A stretch of 64,000 nucleotides of DNA from Cucumis sativus (taxonomy: Eukaryota > Streptophyta > Magnoliopsida > Cucurbitales > Cucurbitaceae), in contig NC_026657.2 in NCBI RefSeq assembly GCF_000004075.3, forward strand, positions 5,394,001-5,458,000, in the 5' to 3' direction. Positions 12,541 to 24,719 of this stretch are shown piece by piece (within the stretch, counting starts at the first letter, position 1; every line of letters starts with the position of its first letter). The translations under genes were made by a program, and so were the position numbers. The notes below the pieces were generated by a model. The model was not told where the DNA came from and did no database searches. It was given only the letters and a program-made list of their open reading frames with translations.

Positions 12541-14920
12541 TGAGATAAATTATTTTGATCAAGCATAGAAAGAGGCATTTTATAAAGAAATGATGTGGTT
12601 GGAGAAAAAGGTTACACGAATGGGAGTTTTTTTAATCTGAGAGTCATCGTATGGAAGTAGGTAACACGTTAAGGCTGCTGGCGATTAGGAAGCTTGTGTT
12701 TAACGCTAAGGACTTATTGGAGTAGCAACACGAGAAGAAGTACCTACAGTTAAGGGTAAGGCTATAAGGTAGAAGTTTGGTTGAGGAGACTAGACGACCC
12801 TATGGGGAAAAGTAAATGTCTGTTGCTTCGAGAGAAGAGAGAGAATTAGACGAATTAATGAAGCTTGGCTTTCCAAGAATATAAGGTTGGCGTCTTAAGA
12901 GAAGTGTCCATTTATATATGACGTTTAACTTACATATCGAGTTGAAATTTGTTGTATAGCTCGATGAAATAGAAATGAGACACGCATGAAGCAGGAAAGT
13001 GACCCTTAGATGTGAAAGGTCGCTATAAATAAGACCAAAGACCGAAAGTAAGGGTGGAAAATGCTAAGATGTTTTATTGAGATGTAGAAAGGAGATTTTT
13101 GAGTTTAGAGAGGTCGATTAGGGGAAATCACTAGACAAGAAAAGGGATCCGAAAGTCGAAGGAAGAAAGAGTTGAGGCTAAGTGTTGTTGTGAGTGATTC
13201 TTAAAAATGAATGTTCTTTTGCGAGTAATCATAATAAACGATGTTTGTTTTGAATGATTTCATGAATAAATAACCTTTCTAAATGAATTGCATGCATGTT
13301 GTTCTTCACTAAAGCGTTGTAATTGATAATCTTTATAAGCAAAGAAAGTGTTTTATGAATGATTGAGTTTTCTTTTGTAATCTTTCATTAATGTTTGTAG
13401 TATCTTATTGGTTGAATGTGATCTATTGGGCTAATATCTCTCCTTGATATTGGTGTGGTTGTGTAACATGTGATGGTATGGTTGATTTATCGCAAGACGC
13501 TAGTGGAAACCTCAAGTTTAACCTGAGACGCTGGTGAAAGTGAATTCTTGGTCTAGGCGGGTAAATGCTGGTAAAAGTGAATCCTAAGTCGAGTGAGAAT
13601 GAGTTGCTTTTATTGATGCTAGATGCTCGTAAGTGTGAATCCCAGATCTAGGCAAGGAATGAAATGTGAGATGCTGGTGAAAGTAAATCCCAGACCTATC
13701 GCATGATACTAGTGAAGTGAATCCCAAGTCTACGTGATGACATGCTAATGAAAGTGAATCACACGTTTGAGATTGAGGTTGTTACGAGACGCTGGTAGAA
13801 ATCTCAAGTCTATCATGTGACGTTGATGAAATCTCAAGTTTAACGTGTGACACTGGTGAAGTAAATCACATGTATAGGCGAGTAAATGCTAGTGAAGTGA
13901 ATCCTAGGTCTAGGCAATTAGATGTGGATGTAAAAACCCTGGGTCCCGGTGGTAAACAGTGAATATTTATTGGTTTAAATGTGTGGCCCTATTGCGCTCG
14001 CTGTGTTTATAGATTGCGTTGAGAACTTGTGTTCATGGGTTTAAGTTTGTTGTTATTAACCTGTTGTATTCCCCGAAAAGGTATTTCTTAAATTCATCGT
14101 TTACTAAGCTTTTGACTTCATTTTAAAGTTTTTCTCCCGAGGTTGTCAGGCATTGGAGTCAAGTACGGAATGGAAGTCATACATAGAAGCTAAGTAAAGG
14201 AAGAAAAGTTGGGTTGTTATGTAAACTTGTGTGGCATGCAAGTCTTGTCATCCTATCTTGCATTTATTAAGTCAATAGGTAAGAGCTTCACTCCTTAACG
14301 TTAGGGGCTCCAGCCCAGATCGAAGAAAGGTCATCTTGTGCTCCTAGATTGTGAGGCCAAAGACGATGGACGACCAAGGAGAAGGAAAAAGGTATGAGTC
14401 AGGGAAAGGAAGCCTTGAAGCTTGTCTCTGAAATGGTTGCTGAACGACCAAGGAGAAGGATAAGAAAATGGGTCCTTACACTTCTAATTACCTTATTGTA
14501 AGGAGCAACATTTCAATGGACGTGTGGATCAGAACTTAAGTTTTATTTACATTCCTTGCGAGAAAAGGGAATGTAACTGTTAAGTGTGAATCTTGTCTAA
14601 AGTGTTAAGTTAATAAAAGAAGGAGTTATGTTTATTCTGTTACTTATTAATTCTACTTATCGCTTAGTGAATGATTATTCCTTGTTATGGCAAGAGTGTT
14701 AAGCGATGGAGTAAGTCTAAAGGTTGTTTGCTTTTCTGCTGCATTGAGAAAGTCTCTAAGGTTGAGGCAAATGCTTCACGATGAGACTAGTTGAAGAGAG
14801 TTAATCAGCTTAGGATGCATTCATCACGTCATCTCGCAATGAGATACGCGACGAGTGTCTAGGTGTCATGTCCCCCACCTGGTTGCAGGAAGTGGCATTT
14901 GGAACGAGGCGTAACACTAT
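12540..14920 (+). mobile_element. Decayed LTR-retrotransposon-like block with internal repeats
   Basis: The block is more GC-rich than its surroundings and non-coding. At 13490-13930 it holds ten or so imperfect units built on 'gctggtgaaagtgaatccc aggtctaggc'-like wording (roughly 30-50 bp each). The preceding part (13100-13230: aggtcgattaggggaaatca, ctagacaagaaaag) matches the part ahead of the 42.1-kb minisatellite (41750-41850), so both belong to one repeat family. The length, the lack of coding and the internal repeats suggest a long LTR; orientation and borders are not certain. Confidence 0.55.
13490..13930 (+). repeat. Degenerate tandem repeat, 'gctggtgaaagtgaatcc' unit
   Basis: The words 'gacgctggtg', 'gatgctggtgaaagta', 'atgctagtgaagtgaatcc' and 'aagtctaggc' recur about every 30-50 bp. 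Unit length varies, which suggests old, decayed repeats. Confidence 0.75.
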
Positions 14921-14934
14921 TTCACACATATCTA

Positions 14935-17230
14935 GCTGATTTTAGAAACATTGTATATGAAGAGAGGTGGTAAAAATTACTAAATATCTTTTGTTGATGA
15001 TTGTTCTAGATATACAAAAAAAAAAAAAAATACCTTCTAAAATCAAAAGATGAAGCTAGTAGCATGTTTGTGAAATTTAAAGTCGAAGTAAAAATTTAAT
15101 GAGATAGAAAAATAAAAAGAATTAGATCCGATAAAGGAGGTGAATTTAGTGACACTTTTCTTAAGAAATGTTGTGAATTAAATTGGATCATTCATCAAGT
15201 AACTCATTTGTCTTTACCCCAACAAAATAAAATAGTTGAACGTAAAAATAGAACTCTAAAGGCAATGATGAATGTTATGTTATTAAGTTCTTGTTTGATA
15301 ACAACATGAGGAAGAAAGTTGTGCTTTCTGTTTGTTTTATTATTAACAAGGTTCCTTACAAAAAGATGGATAAGACTCCGTATGAATTGTGGAAGAGATA
15401 TTCACCTAACTTGGATTATTTAAAAGTGTGGAGGTACTTAGCCAAGATTGTGGTAAAACGATAATTTAACTCAACTAGTGTTACGAACATTTGTGAAAGA
15501 CTAACTTATTGTTATTGGTCTATAACCGTGGACACAAATATATATATATATATATAGTGAGAAGAGTTTAACTGTAAATTTTAAGTGGAGTGTACACACA
15601 ATTAACGAATATTAATTAGCATGGTTAATGAGTTTAGTCAATTAATCTCACATCATTGTAACTTTTGATCTGTAGGTCCATTAGGTCTCATTCCCAGCTC
15701 ATAGAGAGTAACGAGGTTAATATATATTTAATGTAATTTTAAATGTTCAAGTTTACTTGGAGAATTAATATAATGTATAGTGATACATTATAAATTAATA
15801 TAAAGTTTATATTTTAATTAAACTTTATCATATAAATTTAATTTTGGATATGATTCAAAATAAATTTATGAGAGAATAAAATAATTGAATGAATTCAAAT
15901 ATTAATTTAATTTGAATTAGATTCATATTAAAACTATAGGTTAAAATTAATGTACTGTATATGATACACATTAAAACTAAAGGCTTATTGAGAAACTTAT
16001 ACATGAATACGATTCAAATTTTGTTTAAATTAAATATAAGATATTTAATTTATCAATTAATTAGTTAGATAATTAATTAATAGGGTTTAGGTATAGATAT
16101 ACTCATAATCCTAATAAAAATCATTAGACAACATTTCATCATTTGTTAGGGTATCTCAGAGGTATAATGGATTTTTATTTAATTTCAACTATTTTCCTAA
16201 GTGTTAGAATAATATTGTGACCCAAATTGAGTTACATATAACGACAAAGTGAGTTCAACTAGTGGATATATGTTTATACTAGGAAGATGAGCTATTTCAT
16301 AGAAATCAACTAAACAAACATGTATAACACGATCCTTATGGAGCCAGAGTTAGCAATTGAGTTATCTAGACAAGAAGCATAGTGGCTAAAAAGTCTATTG
16401 GGAGAGTGTCCTTATGAGGGGCTTCTATAGGGGTGTACATGTATAGTATGGGTTGGGTCGAGTTAATTACTTTTTATTAACCAATCCAAAAATTTGGGTT
16501 GCCTATAATACAAACCTACCGGTTCTATTTTTTAGGGTCAACCCAACCCAACCTAAGTCAATATTTTTTGTTGGATCAGATTGGGTTATATACACAAAAT
16601 CATATAGACGGAGAAGTTATGAGCGATCCCTTTTTAATAAAGGTGAAATTAATGCATTAAAAGAAGATTCTCTCACATACAATAATTCAGAAACCAAATA
16701 GAATAACTAATCCAAAAGATTTATGGCCTAATATATATGGATTAGCCATAAGTTTGTTGAAGGGGTGATTCGATTTCACTAAAGTAACATATAAATACAG
16801 AAAAACATAAGAAACCTATGAATCTGAGATGGAGACCATGCGAAAAACTAAAAGAGACAATGGTGACAAACTGAGGGAGGAGATGACGAATTGAAGGATA
16901 TGGCAATGTTGGAGAACTAAGGGAGATGGCGGCAACATAAAACTAAGGTAGCAAATTGAGAGAGACACCCCCAAGCTTCTATAAACCAATATTCCTACAT
17001 TGTGACTCACATGCTGTCATAGGTATTGCTAAGAACAATGTGTATAATGACAAAAGAAGACATATTCGACTGAGACATGGACTTGTGAAACAATTGTTGA
17101 AGGAAGGAATCATCTCTTTGGAGTTTGTGAGATCTTAAAGACGTTTAGCAGATCTACTCAATAAAGGCCTAACAATAAAAGTAACTCTAGAATCCTCGAC
17201 TGGTATTGGAGTCAAACCCATAGTGTGATC
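14935..17230 (+). mobile_element. Ty1-copia remnant (integrase and RNase H pieces)
   Basis: At 14990-15470 the plus strand, with frameshifts, reads as copia integrase: YLLKSKDEASSMFVKFKVEV-like text, then IRSDKGGEFSDTFLKKCCEL (about 15115-15180), HQVTHLSLPQQNKIVERKNR (15190-15250), and then KMDKTPYELWKRYSPNLDYL. At 16990-17210 it reads as copia RNase H: CDSHAVIGIAKNNVYNDKRR, HIRLRHGLVKQLLKEGIISL and a final LLNKGLT. Reverse transcriptase is missing. The 1.5 kb between (15540-16950) is AT-rich non-coding material that probably includes other insertions. The element is dead. Confidence 0.85.
16430..16760. repeat. Possible small insertion within the copia remnant
   Basis: Text rich in 'gggttgggt' and 'caacccaaccc' (16450-16560) forms an imperfect inverted pair inside the copia remains. 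Such ggtgtacatgggttgg-type sequences are common in plant MITE-like elements. Borders were not resolved. Confidence 0.3.
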
Positions 17231-17800
17231 CATAGCCTTCATTTGGATAGTCTACAAAACTAAATTTGATGGATAATTTATGAGATATCCATAGCCTTAT
17301 TTTGGGTGGTCTATTGCGATTGATTTGATGGATAATTGGTAAAGTCTTCATAGCTCAATTTAGAGTCATCTATTGTGATAGATTTGATGAAGCATTTAAC
17401 ATAAAAGGAAAGTTGTGGGTTGCCTTCTATCAAAGAGTTCAAGGGTTTCTTTCCCGAGCTTTCATGAGGACCCAATGTTTTATGTGAATAACCCAAATAA
17501 AATTGATACATTATCACATAATCAAGAGAAAAATCAAAAAGGAATGAAATGTGTCAAGGAGATCTCAACTAGAATTTACAAAATTCAATAGGTAACTTAC
17601 TCTTATAAATATTGTTGTTGTCTTACTTCACTATGCATTAATTCAAATCACAAGATATTGATACTTAAGTTTACTATCATTCCATTGTTCAAAATCATTT
17701 TCTTCCACCTATCTTTTGTTTTGATGCTTGTAGGTCATTTGTGGGACTAATGTGAATGATCCACAAGATCCAACACCCACTAAGGCGTTTTCTTGTCTCA
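17229..17800 (+). repeat. Copia 3' region / LTR-like, with a 60-bp triplication
   Basis: Directly after the RNase H remnant, the words 'catagcc..' recur at about 17229, 17289 and 17348, followed each time by a 'gtctattgtgat-gatttgatggat' type phrase: three tandem units of about 60 bp. The same wording returns at 34850-35250 (tcatagctcagttttgagtg, then attgtgatagacttgatgaa). A later shared phrase is agatattgat.cttaagttta. This fits the end of a copia element and its LTR. Confidence 0.6.
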
Positions 17801-18630
17801 CTGGAGAATTTGGGAGTGGGAAGGGGTATATATAGAAAACTACTTGTATATTATGGAATTGTGTTGGTGGTGATAGTATAATCTTGTCTCCACATGTGCA
17901 TTCCTACGGTTGCACATGTCCTATTTTTCAAAGTTGACTACAAATTACAACTCTCTTTAGTTTTTATTAACTTTTATAATTCTAACAATTTAGTCCATTA
18001 TATTTAAAAACATCGAGTATTTAGCTATATCTATTTAACTTTTTAAATGATATTTTTATTTACCATCACTTGCATCATGAACGTATTGATCATGTAAAAT
18101 GATAAATCTAAACATTACGTTAAAAATATTACAAATTCATATTATTTTTAACTGGAATATCAAAATGAACTAAGCAACATAGCTTTGTTAATTTCAAAAT
18201 TAATTTAATATCTACTTTTTATTTTTAATGCAATTAATTTTAAAATTTATATTGATAAAGATCACTCCTATTTCAAGACAACTCCTAAAAGCAGTTTTAG
18301 ATGCAATGATATATAACTAAAAGCAATATTTTGATTGTTTGATTATTGTCTCATTTGATATTTGATACTAATTCTAATTTTTTATCTGTTTGTTGGATTT
18401 TTATTTAATATTAACTGTTGACTTATTGTTATCTTTTCGTCTCTTGAATGACTAGTGTATGAAAAGGATGAAAGGCGAAAGAGAATATATTGGTGTACAA
18501 GACAGTATATTAAAGAAGGTTGTACTTAAACATTGCAGCTTTATTTTAATGTTTTTTTCTAAGGTTCTTTTTATTTAAGAGGTGAAATAAGATTATTTAA
18601 TATTTGCATGATCGGAAGGAGCCGGCAGTG
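17800..18630. other. AT-rich intergenic spacer
   Basis: No supported gene. This is the 3' side of the secreted-protein gene at 18668. Confidence 0.55.
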
Positions 18631-18667
18631 AAGAAAACGTATAGATTAGACACCATGTTGGGCCTTC

Positions 18668-19378
18668 TTAGTGGGCTGAGTCAATGTGAATACCTGGTCC
18701 AGATTCACCATGTTGGGCGGTTTCAACAGACTTGCTTTTGGCCCAATTGATTTTAACATCATGCAATTCCGTAGAAGCAGACAATGGACGAAAGTTATAA
18801 GACTCACAAAGTCCATATCCAACTTTGCCGCATGCCCAAGGCCTATTTGTTGGACAAACATAGCCCAACATGCAATTATTGTACGGTTCTTGTATTATTG
18901 GCCCAGGCCCATACCACCCTCCTGGTCCCGGCCTTATCCCCATTTTTGGACCTCCAAATATAGGAGGCAAATTGACTCCGACTCCGACACCGAGTCCAGT
19001 AACAATTGGATCAACACCTTTAGGCCCAGCTCTTGGACCGGCCTCAATACTACTTACCCCTAACTTAGGTACTCTCGGACCAGCACCGACATTGCTCATC
19101 TCTTCTTTGACTCCTGGGCCAGCTTTCGGTCCAGGATCTGAACCATCATCCACATTACTTATTCCTCCAACTCCTAGGCCAGCTCTCGGTCCGGCTTTCG
19201 GACCGATACCGAAATTGCTCACCCCTCTATCGACTGGGCCAGCACTCGGATCAGGTGTTGGCGAAGACATGGAACCGAAACCAAGTCCATCGTCGTAATT
19301 GAAGACTCCATTGGCAAAGGTGTAGCTTAAGCAAAGGAAAAGAAAGGGAGAGAGAAGGAAATATTTGAGGGAAGCCAT
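18668..19378 (-). CDS. Secreted Gly/Pro-rich protein with Cys-containing C-terminal part, family not recognised
   Basis: One uninterrupted frame of 236 codons. Residues 1-22 (MASLKYFLLSPFLFLCLSYT...) form a clear signal peptide. Residues about 30-145 are low-complexity, with repeated GP.AGP.-type units (GPKAGPRAGLG, GPKAGPGV, GPRAGPKG) separated by SNV/SNF spacers. Residues about 150-195 hold a GPGGWYGPGP stretch followed by a four-Cys segment (NNCMLGYVCPTNRPWACG...LC). The C-terminal 40 residues are polar. The long glycine/proline section and secretion suggest a cell-wall or extracellular structural protein. I do not recognise the family; a lineage-specific gene is possible. The antisense 142-codon ORF is a shadow of the GP repeats. 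A TATA box stands about 55 bp upstream of the ATG. Confidence 0.75.
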   Translation of the reverse strand: MASLKYFLLSPFLFLCLSYTFANGVFNYDDGLGFGSMSSPTPDPSAGPVDRGVSNFGIGPKAGPRAGLGVGGISNVDDGSDPGPKAGPGVKEEMSNVGAGPRVPKLGVSSIEAGPRAGPKGVDPIVTGLGVGVGVNLPPIFGGPKMGIRPGPGGWYGPGPIIQEPYNNCMLGYVCPTNRPWACGKVGYGLCESYNFRPLSASTELHDVKINWAKSKSVETAQHGESGPGIHIDSAH

Positions 19379-19427
19379 GGTTTATTTTATGATTTGGATG
19401 AGTGTGAAGTGAAGATGAATAGAGGGG

Positions 19428-19437
19428 TCTTATATAG
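19428..19437 (-). promoter_or_regulatory. TATA box of the secreted-protein gene
   Basis: On the minus strand CCTATATAAGA lies about 55 bp upstream of the ATG, a consensus TATA box at a spacing that gives a short leader. This supports the ORF being a real, transcribed gene. Confidence 0.65.
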
Positions 19438-19629
19438 GAAGGGAAGTGAAGTGAAGTTGGAAACGTCTGGGGAAGGTTAAGTAGATTTAGTGTGTTTAGT
19501 TTTATTTTCCAGGAATCTGGTGGTCATCAAATTTTTGTTGGTTGTTATGTAAATTAAAGGTTACTTGTTTATTCATATGGGATTAGTTGCATAATAATAA
19601 TTAAAAAAAAAGTACAAATTTTGAGAAAT

Positions 19630-19631
<2 letters not shown>

Positions 19632-19660
<29 letters not shown>
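19632..19660. repeat. Poly(T) run, 29 bases
   Basis: Twenty-nine uninterrupted T residues. It could be the poly(A) tail of a minus-strand retroposed sequence, but no retrocopy body is recognisable beside it. Confidence 0.9.
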
Positions 19661-22127
19661 GTGCTTGAACAATATCTCTAATTTAAACACTAAATTATGA
19701 AAAATTTCCATTACATTTACAAATTTTGAATTATGCTTAGATTTGATTCATGTAATTAAACAAACAGTATACCTAAGACTTATTCACTTGTTAAAGCATA
19801 ATTGATTGCTCTATATATTAAATATTCAACTTAATTTTATTGATTTGTAGGTCATATCAATTCAACAAAAAAATATTGACAATAAAAGCACTAAATAGGA
19901 CACTTAGGTCCAGTCCATTTGATATCATTCTCCTATTTTTGTTTCACATTTTTCGAGAAATAGACTTGATTGATAATCGTTTTTGTTGCTTATTTTTAAA
20001 TTTAAAAAAATATATTTTTAATAATTGAGTCAAATTTGGAAGTTTACAAAAAAAAAAAAATGGTTTCTCCTTTTGTTTCTAGTTTATATATATTAGCGTT
20101 CCCAACAATGAACCAATTACAAGATTGACTGTGTTGATACTTGCACATACATTATGGCTCTCACTTATGTTTTGGGTTCGTGTTTCTGTTGAGACAAAAG
20201 TCTTATGTTGGATTCATTTTGTTTATCAAAAATCTCAGTTGGATGAACAAGAAACCAGAAATGGGAAACAAGAATATTATTAAATGAGTCCAAAATAACA
20301 AAAGATGTTAAGTTCCTGAGGAGAAGCAAAATAGTGATCCAAGTGGAAGGTTACTTTAATCTCTGTGATCATAATTCGAAAATAATTTTAAAATCATACA
20401 TAACTAAAGTTCAATCAAGTATGTCATTTGATAATGATCTTTTAGAACAAAAAATGCAATAAAAAGATAGATTAAATTATAAAAAGAATAAAAAGTAACT
20501 CTTACTCTTACAAAAGTTTCAATATATCCTTGAACTTTCACTAAAGTTTCAAAACTACCTTAGTTGTAGAAATTCATTAGGATGTCGAGCAAAAATTGGA
20601 ACCTAAAACAGTGTGATGTAACCAAGACAAGAATTGAACTGTCACACTATTTCAATTCATCAACAGAATCTTCCATTTTTAGGTTTTTATTCTAAGGGCA
20701 TAAGTACAGGCTTCATTATTATTATTACTATTATTATTATTAAAGTAGTTTGGCCCAAGGATAACATCCAAAATGTAGCTATGTGTTTGATATTTTTTTT
20801 ATACTAGAAATTCAAATGGTGTGTGGGTTTCGTGGAGAAGAGTGTTATGAGAAACAATTTCATTGATGTACGAAATTATAAAGAAAGAGTGAGATTTCCC
20901 AACTTATCCAAGTGGTAGTTAGAAATACAAAAGTATTTCGTTTGTTTCATGCAAACGAGAACGCTTTGGTGAAGTTAACCCAAAGATATGAATGTCCTGA
21001 TAAAATGGAAGCAAGGAGGAGGTGAGTTTAAATCGAGGAAGTAAGGAAGCCGTTCATTTGAAAGCACTCACAACGTTTGTCCAGAAGGCAATAGAGGATG
21101 AAATTGTCTGTGACTACGTCGCATTATAACAAAAAGAGCACCAGTGTGTGAAATAGCAATGCAAGCATTCGAAGTTGAGACTTTTCATGAGCAATTTCCC
21201 AGTGGAAGAATGTGATTTTCTTTACATATGAGGCTGTGGAGAAGAATGGTTAGGAATTGGTATACGTAACAAGAACGGATTTACTTTCTCTAATGAATTG
21301 GGTACCTTCTAAAATTGAAAAGTCAAGGATCCACTGGTTTTGTGCATAGAATGGGGAAGATTTTCTTTTGTTTGAGTATAACAATGGCAAGAATGGATAA
21401 GGAACCTTTGCGTTCTAAGAAAAAAAATCTTTGTAATTATCGTTAAGCTAAACTCACTCTACTAGAATGAGAAATTTTGTGATGAGATTAAAGATGGATT
21501 GGTCAATGGGAAGGATAAGTCTTGAGTATTGATCAATGTCATTGCTTTTGCTAGAAGACGATGTCTTTTAAATCAGATTTCCATTGTTGTACATTGAGGA
21601 GGAATCTACTATGATCACGGAAGTGAGATTTGTGAAGATTCAAACCTGTGGGAGAAAGAAAGAGCTGAGAGGTAGAGATAGAGAGGAATTTCTAAGTACA
21701 ACGCTCTGCCTCAAGGCGTTCCTTCTTCCTTAACGATCATACTCATCCAGAGTGAAAAAGAGATTTGGCTTAGGTGAGTTGTTGGAAAGCTAATACCCTA
21801 CTCTAAAGAATGATATCGAAGGAGAAGGTGAATAGGTTTATCAAAGTCATTGACTAGTGAAAAACACGTTTTTTAAAATTGTGAACTTCTGAGATGTGTG
21901 TTTCTGAATCCCATTTCTCAAAATGGACCACTAGATATTGACTCGGTAAAATTATTGTATTCCATGAATTCAAACAAAAGCCAAGTCCATCGCTCATAAG
22001 CTCTAATTATTTCACATGGTTGGAAACTCACAGTGTTGAATTGTAGCCACCATAAGGAATGGAAGCAATTTGAAAACGCAGAATCTTGATAGTCTGGAGC
22101 TCACATTTCAACAACGCTCTAAAGTGC
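19661..22127. other. Intergenic stretch, AT-rich with a degraded longer piece at 20.8-21.8 kb
   Basis: No intact gene is supported. At about 20900-21760 the base composition rises and short open plus-strand segments separated by stops appear (for example RNKNGFTFSNELGTF), suggesting an old pseudogenised or transposon sequence, but no family can be named. Confidence 0.4.
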
Positions 22128-24098
22128 CTAAACATTTTCAACATTTCCTCCAGATTCAACGTCTTTAAGACTCTCAGTCAACATTCTTTGCCTGTTCTGT
22201 AATTGTCTTTCTTGAGCAACCATATACATACCTAGACAAGCGACAATAATTGTCAAATTAGGAAGCTTGTTACCTTTATGAAGATAAAGAATGTTACTCT
22301 TAATTAATTAGATGAAAACTTCATGCAAAAGATTTACTTAGAAAGTATAGCATATTTGGGCATGATTTTTTTAAAAATAGGAACTGCTTTTATTTTGAAA
22401 AAAAAATGAAAGAATACACAGGCATACAAAAACCAAGCCCACAAAAAGTCCCTACTAAAAGTAAGGGTTTGCATCTAGGTAAGAAATTGCCTAGGCAAGA
22501 ATTACAATAAGTCTGTAAAACTGAAGCAATGAAGCCTATTGAGAAACGTGAAACCTCACCAAAGACCAAACCTTGCTGGGTCCCTCTTGAAACACTCTAT
22601 TGTTCCTCTCCTCCAAAAGGTCCTATAATAAAGCACACACCTCCATAAACCAAAGAGAATGAACTTTCTCTTTGAAATGCCAATGGAGGAGAACTCCCCA
22701 ATCACTAACCGAGCATTCCTCTGACAAACAGTAAAAAACAAACTCCTGCAAAAAACTGTCCGAAATAGATCTCACAAACTGACATTCGTAGATAAAGTGA
22801 TCTACATTTCCATCTGCTTTATGACAAAGGATACATCAAGAAGAACCCATCAACAAAGGCATCTTTCTCAAAAGCCTATCCATCGTATTCACACGACCAA
22901 GCAAAACTTGATACAAAAAGAACTTGTCTTTCTTTGGAATCTTAATCCTTCATAAAGAAAACATCAAAGACCGACTCAACCACAAGAGAGAGATCTAATA
23001 AAATCCTAAAGAATGACTTACAATAAAAGCCCTCTAAAGGGTTAGAAGTCCATACACGAACATCCCTTCTCTCAGCCTATAGACAAAACCCTCAATCAGG
23101 AATAAGAGAGCCCACCTCCATTGTTTCCCTATTGGACAATGACTGACAGAAACCAAAAGAGAGAAACATAATTTCCCAACCAAATAAAAAAGTCCGATAC
23201 AAGACCATTTTTCAGAGTGAACAAATGATATAACCCAGAAAACACAAATGAGAAGGGCCTATCCCCCACCTACTGATCTTCCCAAAAAAAGAAAATGTTT
23301 TCTTCCAATCTCCCACAACACAAATGACAAGATAGAAAAAAAAAGGGAGTTGAATAGCAATATCTTTCCAAAAATTTTGGTGCGTGCCTTTGACCCCTTT
23401 TGCCACACACTCAAAGGAATGGTGACCATGTTTGCTCACAATAAACCTTTGCCACAAGAATTCAGGCTCACAACCATTTAAATAACAGAGCTTTGTTGCG
23501 TAACCTTGAATTTTCAAGCTCCCCCCCAATCCCAATCTAATAAGCATTAACCTCCCAACTTTAGAGAAGATTTTTTTTTTTTCCATGAAGCTAACCTCTT
23601 CCTTATCTTCTCCCCGAAGCATCCCAAAAAGGGATAGCTCTCGTATTACCCTGGAGGGGGAGACCAAGGGTAGGAAGAAGGAAAGGAACCAAGTCACAAA
23701 TCACAACCAACCAAATTCGCGCATCTATTAAGCTTTTCCTACTTTATACCCAAAATCTGGCTTTTTTATTAATTCTAAGTCCTGACATCACCTCAAAGAA
23801 CCCTAGAATGTTATTAAGAGTAGAGAAGAATTCCACTTTGCCGGAGCAAAAAAACATCATGCTATAAGAAAATTGAAAATTACTTCAAACATGCATTTAA
23901 TCATTCAAATCAACATACTGTCAAAATTGATTTTGAATGACTAAAAACACGTTGAAGAGGGATTACATGATTTAATCCATTTCAAAATCACTCCCAAACA
24001 TGTCAAAACTAAAAGTGCTTACCGATTACACTTCCTAGAGCACAAACCCAGAGAACCCTCGTCGACCATTTGTCACCAATGACTCCTCTGCCTCCCAT
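22128..24098 (-). CDS. Conserved 59-residue plant protein, one membrane-type segment
   Basis: Two coding exons, 24098-24023 (76 nt) and 22231-22128 (104 nt), join in frame as 59 codons plus TAG. The protein begins MGGRGVIGDKWSTRVLWVCA, continues LGSVIGMYMVAQERQLQNRQ and ends ...GNVENV. I recognise the pattern 'MGGRGVIGD.WS.R.LW.CA.GS...LYMVA.ERQ.QNR' as that of a small, uncharacterised protein kept across seed plants. Residues about 13-30 form a hydrophobic helix, probably a membrane anchor, followed by a charged tail. The first coding exon begins at acceptor 24104, so the leader is spliced: a likely 5' UTR exon ends at donor 24534. Function is unknown. Each exon is too short for simple ORF scanning. 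The 1.8-kb intron contains a LINE. Confidence 0.85.
22360..23840 (-). mobile_element. 5'-truncated LINE inside the intron of the 59-residue gene
   Basis: Minus-strand reading, with frameshifts, gives L1-type reverse transcriptase: GLRINKKSQILGI, LNRCANLVGC, GSFPSSY, EKIRKRLASWKK, FSKVGRLMLIR, then KIQGYATKLCYLNGCEPEFL, WQRFIVSKHGHHSFE, GVKGTHQNFWKDIAIQLPFF, VVGDWKKTF and GDRPLSFVFPGLYHL, and ends with a zf-RVT-like remnant and an A/T-rich 3' tail near 22370-22410. Between the SKVGRLMLIR part and KIQGYATKL a section present in intact elements is deleted. It is dead, and in the same orientation as the host gene. Confidence 0.85.
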
Positions 24099-24533
24099 AT
24101 CCTTCTGCAAACATTGAGCAAATAGCTAATTTTAACAATTACAACACTCAGAGAATCGAGCCTCCAAAAGGGTCAAAGAACATAGGGTTCAAGTTTTAGG
24201 TTTTACTAATTGGAACCCCTGAATTTGGGACAATTTCAAATGATTCTTCTATACTCAAGAAAGAACTATACGCCTCCTCACACCAGTTATCCCTCGATAG
24301 TTTGTTCTATATTCAAGAAAACTCTGAAGCATTTTAGTTTTAATGTATTCATTTGGACTGACTGAACATTGGTGGAAGAAGAAATCAACAAAATAATTAT
24401 AACAATAATCAATACTAATTTTGGTTTTATACTAGGCGGGTGAAGAGAATAAATCAATGAAACAACAAAAAGAGAAAAGAAAGAAGGAAAACACTAGGGT
24501 GGATATGAAAAATGAGGGGTGGCGCGATCTTAC

Positions 24534-24710
24534 CAACAGCAGGGGTTGGGGACTGAGAGAGTTTAAATAACTGCGATTTCAGGGAGAGGTGAGAGTGTGA
24601 GAGGGAGAGAGATGCGGTGCAGACGGTGAGACTGTTTCAGGTAGGAGGGGCGGCGGCGGACTGCTGCGTGCGGCGGAGGGGATGCAGTAGCTGGGGAGGG
24701 ACGCTGAATT
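24534..24710 (-). other. Probable 5' UTR exon and promoter-proximal region of the 59-residue gene
   Basis: This is a GC-rich island in AT-rich DNA, pyrimidine-rich on the minus strand (CTCTCTCCCTCTCACACTCTC). It ends at a good donor, CTGTTG/GTAAGAT (exon end 24534), and the next acceptor on that strand is the TTTGCAG before 24104. The likely transcription start is within about 24600-24710. Confidence 0.6.
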
Positions 24711-24719
24711 AGAAATACT

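Noticed and set aside
18870..19298. 142-codon plus-strand frame with GP-rich text
   Set aside because: It is the antisense shadow of the GP-repeat secreted protein, which alone has a signal peptide and TATA box.
20900..21760. Possible LINE ORF1 or pseudogene in the plus direction
   Set aside because: Open pieces are short, with many stops, and no known motif could be placed.
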